A stretch of 64,000 bases of DNA, from assembly GCA_037954235.1 (NCBI GenBank), contig JBBMOA010000012.1, positions 7,488,144 through 7,552,143 of the forward strand. The letters are read 5' to 3'. Positions 49,346-60,276 of this stretch are shown one piece after another. Source of the stretch: Aulostomus chinensis. Taxonomy: Eukaryota; Chordata; Actinopteri; Syngnathiformes; Aulostomidae. A program made the position numbers and the translations under genes. A model generated the notes under the pieces. That model worked only from the letters and a program-made list of their open reading frames with translations. It made no database searches and was not told the DNA's origin. Each line of letters starts with the position of its first letter. Position 1 is the stretch's first letter.

Positions 49346-50639
49346 GAGAGGGGCGCTGAGAATGAAAATAGCCACAAGACTTCTTGTTTTTTTTTTTAAG
49401 GGGGTTTTATTTGCCGTCTCTTAGGGAATGGGAATAAGGCAGAAAACTCAACATCTCGCCTGTTGCACATTTGGATGCTGGAGCTACGCTTGACAGCTGA
49501 TAACTTTATTAAGATATATTCAAATCCCGGTAGAAGAGTAGATTTCATAAATCCAACCTTGCATGAATACTGAAGATGGTTCCTAAAGTAACGGTGTATA
49601 GATACTGTAGAACGTTTCAGCTCAGAATGCCAAGCAATTACACCCACAATAAAGGATTCCACTCGTAGTGCCAACAGAGTCAGTAATGTGCCCAAAAGTT
49701 GCAGATATGGAGGTTAATGTAGCGAATAGGATTTCAATGCAAGCGAGAACTTCAATTATAATTCACTTTTGTTAATTAACCAGAGCCATGATATTAGACG
49801 GAATATTTTAGTTGTCTTACCACACCATAACTATATAACATTCCCATAAAACCACATGCTTTCCCTGTAAATTTAATCAGGGCCAACATTAGCTTTGTGT
49901 TAGCAAGCTTCTGTAGCCTGAACAGCACTTATGAACAGCATACTCTTACTGCATTAAGCAAAAGATGCATTGCAGTATTTAGTAAGTAACATAAATGTTT
50001 TCCCCAAAACAGCTGGAGATTTGAGACTTGTGTCAAAATGGGGCCGGAAAGATCTGACTGATCGTTGGATCCCTCAGTTCTCCACAAGCTCCTCTTGATC
50101 ACTTATGTAAAAGAGATACTTCATCCCAAAAAGTATTTTTTGACTTTCAAATATGCACAAATAACTCCAAAAGATATTATCCTCGCCTGCGTTACTTCTT
50201 TGTGATAGAATAATTTGAAAAAAAAAAGAAAAAGAGCCAGTCGTGTCGATTTAACTTGTACATTTGGGAGAAGTACTGCTTTAATTTAAAGGCTGAGTTT
50301 TCTCTGGCTTCTTTACTATTTTGGTTGTGTGTCAAACATGTGGCCCTCTTCCTCTGAGTGACGCGCTGCGCTGTGTGACTGTTGCCTTTTATAATCCAGG
50401 TGTGCAGCATCTTCCAATATTGACGTGGTTCTCTGCCATCATCTCAGTAAACTTAGGGCCCGTAAACTTAGTTAACACGTCACTGAGCAACCTCTAACAT
50501 ACACTGAGGTTACTGTATTTCACTTTTTCTACAACTTGACACACACACACACACATAATAATTCACAATCATAGAAAAAAAAATAAAAGTGCAGGAGCAA
50601 ACACACTTTACCTCATCGTACTCTGGTACAGTAAAATAT
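49346..50639. other. Non-coding interval
   Basis: This is unique AT-rich sequence with a short (AC)n at 50540-50555 and a 10-base direct repeat (gtaaacttag) at 50447 and 50462. No gene. Confidence 0.6.
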
Positions 50640-50850
50640 TAAAAGCTTATTTCATTCCGTGCCCTGTCGATAGACATATTGGCAAATGAGTCTAATTTAT
50701 TGGATTCACTAATGCTCTGAAATAATTTGGCTGTCTGCAGATGATTAATAGGAGCTTTTAAGCATCTAAATATCCTTTATTAAATTCACACCAAATTTGT
50801 CTCCAGCAGCCTGAGCCTGGTGTGGCTTTGTCAAATTATGTATTGACTGC
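50640..50850. promoter_or_regulatory. Homeodomain-motif-rich block (possible conserved non-coding element)
   Basis: The block has many TAAT/ATTA/TTTAT words (gtctaatttattgg, cagatgattaatagg, cctttattaaatt) without simple repeats. Inference from motif density. Confidence 0.28.
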
Positions 50851-51944
50851 AATATATAACACTATACACAAGTGTGAATATTAAAGACCAATTGCTTGAA
50901 CAAATGACAGTGTGTAAATTGCTGAGTGGGAGGAAGAGTTAGAATGAGTTTTTTGTGAGGAGGGGGGGGTTTCGGTGAGCGTGTTGTGCATTTAAGAGCT
51001 AGAGATAAACAGAGAAAAAGGTGGAAGCTTGGAGTTGTACAGTATATTTATTTTACATGGACTGGGAGTCTTCACTGTTGAGAGTCTGCCATCAGTTTGT
51101 TGACATTTAAGCGTTTTAATTATAAGAACTCTCATTAGCCACTCAGTTCAGCAGCAGATGATCAACAATAAACAATGATCTTCATCATTTCCCCTCAGCT
51201 GCTTCCCCCGTGCCTTCACACACAGGCTGCTGCTGCTGCTGTGAAGCTAAGCAGCTAATAAAGTTACCACAGAAACTTCCACCTGCCATGTTGTCTTTGT
51301 AAACCAGCCTACATGTAATGTAGTTTTTAGATATATAAAAGCGCTGTTTCTTCTTGATCCTCCTCCCTCGGGCTGTCCTTGTCCTCCGTCTGTGAGACAG
51401 CAGGCTGTGACAGTCTGACCTATGCGGGGACTCTTTCATCACGTCTGTGTCGTTGTTCTCTCCCCGGGCGACTCCACTAACATTAGTTGTGCTACCTGAA
51501 GTAGCACTGCCAGCAGTTTCAACAGTAAATCTGTTTTGGACAGATTTCACCCCCCAGCCAAAATGTCCTTTTCTCTCTAAAACTTCTTCATTTCGTGCAC
51601 TGGTTAATTTTCTTTTAGCCTGGGAAGTCGTGATTCTGGCTTAATTTTAATTTCTCTCTTGACCTTTTACATGCAAGGGATGCTTTTCCCATGATCCCCT
51701 GAATGTGAGTTTTCAGAGAAAATCTTTATTGAAGTGGCCACTTGGACCCTTTTTAAAAGTTTTGGTCCGTTTCAGTGCATTAAACAGCTTATTAGATTTG
51801 AATCATCTTAGAAAAAGAAATCCTGCGGCAGAGTGAAGCAGCCCTTATGACATTTCTCAAATGTCCAGGTGGCCTGTCGATCCCTGCATCCAACAGTTCC
51901 TGTTTCTCTCCATTTCTGGTCAGTAGAAGCTCAAAATACCTGAT
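50851..51944. other. Non-coding interval
   Basis: This is unique sequence with a G8 run at about 50961-50968 and a (GCT)4 at 51229-51241. The minus 121-codon frame at 51185-51550 is low-complexity (poly-Gln, Arg-rich) and unsupported. Confidence 0.55.
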
Positions 51945-51963
51945 CCCCCCCCCCCCCCCCCCC
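51945..51963. repeat. Poly(C) tract, 19 bases
   Basis: The tract is enclosed by the six-base inverted repeat cctgat (51939-51944) and atcagg (51969-51974), so a hairpin with a C-rich loop is possible. Confidence 0.93.
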
Positions 51964-51974
51964 TCGTTATCAGG

Positions 51975-52638
51975 AAGCAGCATTTGCAAACTACATGAGT
52001 TGTTGTCTAACCTGTCACCCAAATTATACTCATTTTCTTAAGTTTAGACATGAAAAACATTTGGGCTAAGGAGAGTTGAAATCATAGTTGGTACAATGTT
52101 AAATATATTAGTTATAAAAGTTGCATTTTTTATGTATTTAAAAGAACATAATTATTCTTATTTTGTAATTCAAAGTGCAGCAAAACCATATCATGAATTC
52201 TTTAAAAGAATAGACTTAAACTAAATGGACTCAAATATGAATAAACATGAACAGAGATTTCTTTGTCTAAATCAATGAATAAAATGATGAAAAAAATTAA
52301 TAAAACTTACATGCAAATTAGCCAAATCAAAATCAGCAGGCCACAAAACCTGCAGGGTTCGTAAATCTTATTACTCTAGAAAAAATATTCATGTTTTTCC
52401 TTGACAATAAGAATAAACAGATTAACGAGACGTTTTCGTCTGGTGTTTAGTCAAACGTTTCTACAGCTGTAGATGAACGTGTTACAGTTCTAACAGCACC
52501 AAACGCTGGCCGGTGTTGCGTTTCTAGCGAATCGTCAATCTGCTGTTCCGACTCTATGGTACATAAATATTATTTTCTGGGAGACAGAATCATCTTATGC
52601 TCCCAGACAGTTGGTCCCTCTTCCCTGTCAAAACAAAT
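51975..52638. other. Non-coding interval
   Basis: This is AT-rich unique sequence. No gene. Confidence 0.6.
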
Positions 52639-52640
52639 AC

Positions 52641-52722
<82 letters not shown>
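52639..52722. repeat. (AC)n microsatellite, ~84 bp
   Basis: The array is almost pure AC with a CGC near each end. Confidence 0.96.
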
Positions 52723-52723
<1 letters not shown>

Positions 52724-55440
52724 AACCATAACTTGAACATTAGCATTCTGACCTCTTTCTCTTTTCTCTGTGGCTAAAAGTAAAAGGAAAGAGAAGAACA
52801 TAAGGAAAATGGAGAGTTGCAGGACGTTAATGGAAGGGAGGATAGATATTTATGACAGGCGGTCAGTCAGCTTCCCGCGGAAAACACTGAGAAAAAGAAG
52901 ACCAGGAGGAATGAGAGCAGCTTGGAGAGGGAGACGTTAGCACAGATACAGAGTGATATTCTGGAGACTGACAAAGACCTTGACAGGACACCTTGTCTTT
53001 GTGTGACAGTTTGGACACTTAAGCACTGGCCGCTTCCTTCCACTGACCTGCTTTTGTGGTGTATTTTAGGAAATCTCATTTCCTGACAGTTCCAAAAGGT
53101 CACCATCTACATTTGAAGAATGTGATTTTGATGAGGCATTAAGGGAAGAAAGAGGTTGAGAGAGAGCGGGGAAGATCCCATGGAGGAGTCTGCCATACGT
53201 ATGGCAGCCGAGACAAAAATGCTACTTTCGCACTTATACCTGAGCACTATTTTATCATCTGTGTGTGTGTGTGTGAGTTAATTGATATAATCTGCACCTG
53301 CTTCTTGCCAGTTTTGTTCAGGGTGAGGAGACTGATGTCATTTTTTGTTGACGTGAAGTTTTTTTGTCGGCACAGTTTTATCACAACTTTTATGCAGAAC
53401 ACTGCAATTTTTAATTTTATTGGGTTTTTCAACAACCGCCGACTACAGCGCGGCGGATGGACGCGGCACGTCGCTGCAAGTCACTCCAATGTGGCAGTGC
53501 ATACCAGGTCCATCCCTATGATGCTATCCCAAATTCACGTTTCACAGTGTGAACACGATTCACGTTTTTTTCGTTTCCATACAACCACTACAGCTCAAAA
53601 TGATGTCTAAAAGAAGAGAGGGACATTGAAAACATTTTAGAAGAAAGTCCAAATGGTTTTAAATGATAGATTAAAAAAATCAAAAGGGACTAAATCTCAT
53701 CACGCCTCTGCCATGAAATGGAAAAATAAAGCAAAGTGACAAATATTTAAAAAGATTAAATATAAAAAAGGGACTAAAAGGAGTACAGAGTTGACTGAAA
53801 AGCAATGTAAAGTTTAAGGATCAAGGTTTCTCTTGAAAATATGAATATATTCCGCTGATCTTATTCATTTGCCACTGTAATGACAGTATTTCCTTACAGT
53901 ATTATGACAAGGTCACATGACAGCAATTCAATTATCTTGAAGACAAGTTTGAAAAAAATCCAACAGACAAGTTTTTTCAAGTCCGATCTATTTATTCATT
54001 ATTTTTCCTCTGTTATCACTGTAATATTTGTCCCCAGTGTTGATGGCGCTGAATCCGTTTCACCGCAGTGTAGGGGAGGATAATCCAGCACACACAGACT
54101 GAACCGAGCAGAATGTTAAACTCATCTACAGGTGAACCGATCTGTTGTGAAATGGTGAAGATCAGACATTTTTATCCCAAATATCATCTGTTTGGTCGAG
54201 CTGAGCTGCATTATGCAGTGGTGGTGGTTGACTGACTGCAGTGAGAACATAATTCCACGGGCTGATAAGAGAGATGCACCTACCTTCTCAACAAGTAGAT
54301 AGAGACTCTGAGTGATAGACAACTAACTTGGTTGTTTTTTGTTTTTTCGGGGGTTTTTGTGCGCTCACACACTGGCATGGCACTCACACCCTCATCCTGT
54401 CTGAGATCATTGTTTTGCCCTGTAGGTGAGTGAAGGACAGTGTGCACTGGAGTGAACTCACCGTTGATGAGAAAATCTGCTCTGGCGGTAGAAGCTTGTC
54501 CCAAATGAGCCAGTGCACGAGCAGGTGTGAATGAGTCAATTAAGAGTTTTAATGAGTGGGAGGCTAAGATGAAGGAACGGGGAGGTGGGACTGAATCTGC
54601 ATGCCTAAGTGAAAGCAGGATTTTGATCTAAAAAGGCTCTCATGTGGATCGGATCGCTGCCAAACTGGAGCTCTAATCTGAGTGGCTGTCTGTCTGCCTC
54701 TGCCAGCTTGCACTTGCTGCTGCTCTGTGGCGTCCCTTCTAACTGAGTTGAAGAGAGGAGGAAGATGCAGACTTCTTTAATTGGGAACATCGCCAGCATG
54801 TAGCTTTGTAACATGAAGCATCTTCTCATCATCATCTGAGCAAAAGCATCTCATTTTGTTTCTTGTGTGCTGAAAACAAGCTTCATTCCAGTAAATGCTG
54901 TTGTAGAACAAACTGTTTGAGGCTGCTGGTGTAATTTGTCGGCAAACAGTTATGTCCTGTCGTCCTCGCGTATCAAGTATTTGAAAATGCTCATGTGCAA
55001 TTGCGAGAGATGTACTTACACACTATAAATATCCAGATAAACTCTGGTAAAAGAGTCCAGAGTAAAAGTAGAAACTTATTTGACACTGGATTTACCAAAA
55101 TATCAAAACGAAAATGCGAAAAGTGCATCATCTTCTTCAGGTTTTCACAAGTTTTCTTGGAAAAATCTTTCTCTTCAAAGAAAGTAGAGAAGTGAAAAAT
55201 CCCAAAAATATGAATACTCAAAGAAAGAACAGAAACCTCGACTATGAACTGTAGTATAGCAGTTGAGTAGAAATATAGTTACTTCCTATCACTGCTTACT
55301 TGCTGGTAATATTCCTATTGTTGGCACATTACTGCCACCTGTAGGTGAGTGGAATATTCTGAAAGTACTAACCAGGAATTTGAATAGCATGAAGAAAAAC
55401 TGCATCCTTGTTCAGGCACCAGAATGTTTTTAGCTCAGAA
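52723..55440. other. Non-coding interval
   Basis: This is mostly unique sequence. It includes an 18-bp palindrome (53190-53207), a short (GT)n at about 53260-53275 and a CpG-rich patch (53430-53475) with an inverted ccgccg/cggcgg pair. The 115-codon plus frame 53263-53610 crosses these and is not recognised. Confidence 0.5.
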
Positions 55441-55454
55441 TATTTAAAGACTGA

Positions 55455-55560
55455 GATGTCATGTTCATGTGAGGCGATGGTGACCTTTGACCACCAGAAT
55501 CGTTTCAGTTTGTCTTTGGACGGACAACCTGAAAACATAACGCCGTGGCGGCATTCACAC
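55455..55560 (+). repeat. Second copy of the DR1-bearing dispersed repeat
   Basis: It contains TGACCTTTGACCACCAGAAT (55481-55500) and ggacggacaacctgaaaaca (from about 55518) followed by taacgcc. These are the core and 3' end of the fish repeat also present at 47.9 kb. It ends about 50 bases before a TA/TG microsatellite. Confidence 0.7.
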
Positions 55561-55613
55561 AGAGAAGGAGATCCATCAGTTTTCCCTCTCCAGAATGGAG
55601 GGTCAACATCTCC

Positions 55614-55802
55614 AATATATATATATGTATATATATATATGTGTGTGTGCGTGTGTGTGTGTGTGTGTATAAACAGTATGTGTGTGTGTATATATACACA
55701 CACGTATATATACACACATATATATATATATACTGTATATATATATATCCTTTATATATATATATATATATATATATGTACATACATGTATATACTGTAT
55801 GT
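55614..55802. repeat. TA/TG/CA compound microsatellite with palindromes
   Basis: The array alternates (TA)n, (TG)n and (CA)n. It includes a perfect 22-base palindrome at 55682-55703 (gtgtgtgtata and its complement). The 92- to 162-codon frames on both strands are repeat translations. Confidence 0.95.
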
Positions 55803-57583
55803 AAATGTCTTCTTAAAATCCCTTTGCATAAATGGGAAAGTAAGTTACAAAAAAAAAAAGTTACAACTGAACAGAACTGACAGACAACAATCGTAATTCT
55901 TTTGGCGACATTTTTTTTTCTTCGTTTTTGAGCTTTATTCAGTTATTCAGATTTCAGGATTCTCATGAAATCACCTGTCAGCCATAGTTTGTGAATCGTC
56001 TGTAGATTATGGACATCATTGTGTCTTTGCATCCAACCAAATTTTAAATGAAGCAACAGAACACAGTAACCCACTCCTGAAAAACTCGTCTTTATTTTCC
56101 CTCCCCGTCTTCAGTCCCTGTTTTTAGTCCGCTCCATTTTCGTCTGAGACAAACTTCTTTCTCTTGCTCATTGAGTGGGCCCTGTCCCCAGGCCAGAAGG
56201 GATAATTAGATTTGGGAATGCAGAGAATAAAGTCAATGCTCATCCACATACACATGCACATGCCCAATATATTTTAGATTATGCAAATCAGAAGCTGATG
56301 CTTCCTTTGAAAATGTACAGAGATAAACACAGGGTTCAGACGAAGGACACGAGGATGAACGTGTTGAACTTCTCCTAATGTTAACGCATCATCCCGAAGA
56401 TGTGCTCTCCAATAGAGATGCAGCCTGCAGCACATTCTGTCACCGCATTAACGCAAGTGGCTCTTTTTCCGTAGCGTTTTGAAAGTTAGTGCTTTAACAA
56501 TTAATTACCAATCAGAGAGGTCCAAATAAAGGAATTGTTTTTACAATTAAGAGCGTGCAGTTATAGTCATTCAACCGGGCCATTAAGAAAAAGAACTGAA
56601 GATTTTTTTTTAAAAAAACAGCTAATGCGGCATACCAAGGGATTATGATTTTGAAACAAGACGATTGTAGGGGTCAGTGGGTGGTTTGAGTGTGAGAAGT
56701 GTGTAAATTATATGTTTGGTTTGTTGTCTTGCAGCAAAAAAACAACAACAAAAAAAGTCATAAATTCAAGAAATCTACTTGATGAACAAATGATAATCAA
56801 GTATTATTTGATAGTGTTTTAAATTCCCGGCATCCATCAGTCACACCAGTGGAGTTCAGCAGACTGAGACGGTATTACTGGCTGTGGGTAGCTGTCATGA
56901 TCTGATCCATCGCAGAATTCTCTATAAAGTTTTGGCTTCAAATGGAAACAACTGCTGATAGAGTTAAACTCTCACAAAGTTGGTGAGCAGCTTGTGACTT
57001 GGGGTTGTTTTGTCAAAAACCTCATCTTGTTTTCACAACCATTGAGTTTTCTTTATAGATATGTGAGGGTTTTTTTTTTATTATTATTATCTTCTTTCTC
57101 ATGTCCTGTCAAGAATATTATTTACAGTCAGTCATTTATGCTCTGCTGGTATTTTGGAGTCTATATATATATATTGAATATTTCTATCTGCTTTGTGAGG
57201 ATCTCATTGCACCTCTAAGAATTCAGCCGATAAATATTTTCCAGCATGATGGCTGTCAACAGTGGCGATCGTTTTATTTCCTCCGCATCCCTCCGTAGGC
57301 TTCTGGTAACCTCGCTTCTCGACTTTTCTCCTGGTTGTGTTGTGGAGCTGGTGTATCTGCACCGCTCCAGCTCATTACCTCTGAATGTAAGGATTCTTGT
57401 AAATGAATATTTCTTCTGAGAGGCCCACAACATCCTCCTACTCTTCCTGGTCATTCATCACGCTCTGTAGATGTTGAAGATGATGGAAGTTCTAGTCCTA
57501 AAAGCCATTTATCCACTGGATGAAAAGAAGAGGGGAGATTTGAGCATTTATTCTATTTTGGCACAATATGAATATCTGCTGTG
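55803..57583. other. Non-coding interval
   Basis: This is unique AT-rich sequence with an A run at 55849-55859 and a T run at 57071-57080. The stretch 56440-56590 (gctttaacaattaattacc, tacaattaag) is motif-rich and may be regulatory. Confidence 0.55.
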
Positions 57584-57601
57584 TATCTATCTATCTATCT
57601 G

Positions 57602-57670
<69 letters not shown>

Positions 57671-57691
57671 ATCTATAGATAGATAGATAGC
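57584..57691. repeat. (CTAT)n array ending in an inverted (ATAG)n
   Basis: About twenty CTAT units with one GTCT variant run into the palindrome atctatagat, and then (GATA)n units. The distal end is therefore an inverted repeat able to form a hairpin. Confidence 0.96.
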
Positions 57692-58090
57692 TGTATATGT
57701 GCATCATTTTGTCTTTGTTTTCACATTCGGATGAATATTAGATTTGATAACTGATTAATATGAATGAAGTATCCTTGTTAATCTCAATACTGTTTAAGTG
57801 AGAATCATCAGGTATTTTCTATTTCAGTGGTTCATGGTTCTCCTTCATCAGAAATGTGCATTTCTGCAGTACTTTATGCTAAAAGGAGCCATGGATCCTG
57901 CAACCCATGAAACATCCAGGGTGACCAACGAGAAAGAAGAAAAGCTGAGCTTCTTATTGCCATGGATTGACCCGTATCAAAAATAATAGCATTTTAAGCA
58001 TGCATGAATTCCAAAGGATCTCGGTTTAAAGAAACAATGAATTAGCACAGCGTGTGATTATTCTTATTCATATGTTTGACACCTAGAGAT
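57692..58090. other. Non-coding interval
   Basis: This is unique sequence. No gene recognised. Confidence 0.6.
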
Positions 58091-58094
58091 AGCG

Positions 58095-58128
<34 letters not shown>
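58095..58128. repeat. (GA)n microsatellite
   Basis: Seventeen GA units are preceded by GCGAGCGA. Confidence 0.95.
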
Positions 58129-58131
<3 letters not shown>

Positions 58132-58595
58132 TCATTTTCTACCCCTCAGCACCTCAGGTGGACATTTTTAAACTCTAGTTTCTTTGTAAAGAATGGTTTC
58201 TAAACATGTCTGCAGCGAAAGAAGGTGCAAGATTGGAGGGGGAAAAGAGACTAAAAATAAGATGGGTTCATGTATCCTGCCAATCTTCAAATTTAGCAAT
58301 TTTCTAAATCAATCATAAAGCGGCTGAACATGTGAGTGGGAATAAAACATTTTATGAAGAGACTGAGATGCTGTTTTGCTGGAGGTGTTGACAAAACGCC
58401 CTTGAGCTGAGCCCTCCAGTGTTCCCTTGCAGCTAATTGGGAGCATAAGTTCCATTATTTTATATAATTGCCTCGCCATGACCAGGGAAACATGTTGAAG
58501 GCCAACAAATATAAATATCTCTGGTTGTACTGTCAAGAGGAAAGAATTCTCTGTAAATACAATTAGAACTGCATAAAAAAGGGCTAATATATACG

Positions 58596-58682
58596 TTGAC
58601 CCGCGATGGACTGGCGACCCGTCCAGGGTGAACCTCGCCTCTCGCCTAATGTCAGCTGGGATGGGCTCCAGCCCCCCTGCCC
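58596..58682 (+). mobile_element. SINE body fragment
   Basis: It contains gcgatggactggcgaccc, gtccagggtgaacc and gtcagctgggatgggctcca in order. These are the sense-strand body of the SINE found inverted at 41.1-41.4 kb. The tRNA head and the (ATGG)n tail are missing; the match stops at the C run (gcccccc). Confidence 0.8.
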
Positions 58683-59793
58683 ATTGCTGAGTCAGCAGCT
58701 GTACATCTCAATGCTGCAAAAACTCCAATTACTTTTTCTTTCAAAAGTCAATGATGAGCTTCCGTTGAGTTTAAAGGCCTATAGAGTGAATGGAAAAGGC
58801 TGGATTTCATGTCAGGAAGATGTTGAAATTAAAAAAATGTATTGAGCAGTTTAGGTTGCTTTGATTTCCTATTTGTTATCAGTTTTATCTGAGAGGATTT
58901 AAGCCTCAAAGTGGGGAATACAAAGTGTTTTTATGCGTCATTACTTGTTGAACATTTGTTTTGTATTATCAACGGGACTTCTGAAATAAAAAATATCATA
59001 AAGCTACACACCTTGATTACTTAAACACACACACACATATTTATACATGTATATATGTACATATACATACATATATGTTAACATAGCAACATGACAATCA
59101 TTTTAAGCTAAATATGAAACACAAATACCTGAATATTGATCTATTTATAAATAGCATCAATATCTATCTACCTAATATCTCATGAATCGATTGACAGAAG
59201 TCGTCAGTTGATATCAGCGCCCGTGGTCGTCCTCTGCAGCTCTCTTTGCAGTGCTGTGTGTTCCAACTCTGATGCCCAATGTTTGCAGAGCTTTGATTTT
59301 GTTGAGTTTTTGTTGTTGTTGTTGTTGTTTTAAGCCAGTATAATTATAACCTACAAAGGAGCGTTCAATGTCAAGGACATGTTGGTGAACAGCGCAGCCT
59401 GATCCTGGTGCCACACGCTCACAGGAGAGAGCGAGATGATTGGAGGAGCGTGTTGTGCTCCCGCAGTGGCTGGTGATAGCCTGGCCTCCGTCATCTATTC
59501 GCCAATCCTATTAACTGAAACTCAAACATCATGCTTCATCATCAGGCCATTACAACTCTGATGTAATCTTGGCTTATGAATTAAATTACCTGTGTCCTAC
59601 ATGAGTTTAATAGACTCTGAATAAGGGTTTATGCCAGCAGTGGGTCTAATGTTGATAGGAAATGAATAATTCCTTGGGAATTGCAAATGAAACACCCGAA
59701 AAGTCAGAGCCGGCATGGCGGGACATTTTGTGCTTTAATGGAAGGATTCGCTGATCAAGCAATGCGGATGCTAATATTTTATCTTTGTAGAGT
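58683..59793. other. Non-coding interval
   Basis: This is unique sequence with AC/TA-rich DNA at 59024-59080 and a (TTG)n at 59309-59329. The stretch 59480-59680 contains several ATTA/TAAT words and may be regulatory. Confidence 0.55.
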
Positions 59794-59814
59794 AAAAAAA
59801 AAAAAAAAAAAAAA
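59794..59814. repeat. Poly(A) tract, 21 bases
   Basis: A pure A run with no recognised retroposed body. Confidence 0.92.
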
Positions 59815-60244
59815 TCGTCTTAATTGCCTTGTTACTAGAGGTCACTGTGGACATTATCAGCACATACAGATAGAATCAGGCCGGCTTTATACACCCTGAA
59901 ATATTGAGACACAAAGATTTGAATTCTCCTGCCACATTTACACCACTGTGAGTTCTTTGTCTTTGACAGGAAGCGAGTTCAACCCCTTCGACACTGTGCA
60001 ACAAAACTACAACGAAAGAATCCCTCAATAAACTGTCTTCTCCAGCTGACTTCACCAGGAGTTCATGTCGAGGGCATGACAACTTACCCAAACAAAACAG
60101 CACATCGAGCGATCACAGAGCTGAAGATGTTTTGCTGCCACATGTAGAGGCGGCATAAACAGCCTTAAGGCATGACTTGATGAGCATTTTTTACTTGGGT
60201 TAAACAAGGCATGGTACACATTTGGTTTTTCACCTGTGGGTTTT

Positions 60245-60276
60245 TGTGTGTGTGTGTGGGGGGGGGGGGGGGGGGG
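60245..60276. repeat. (GT)n followed by 19-base poly(G)
   Basis: Seven GT units run into 19 G bases, repeating the GT-to-G transition seen at 19.05 and 41.14 kb. No SINE body is visible here. Confidence 0.95.

Noticed and set aside
55408..55896. 162-codon plus frame
   Set aside because: It joins a dispersed repeat to a TA/TG array; the central part is a repeat translation.
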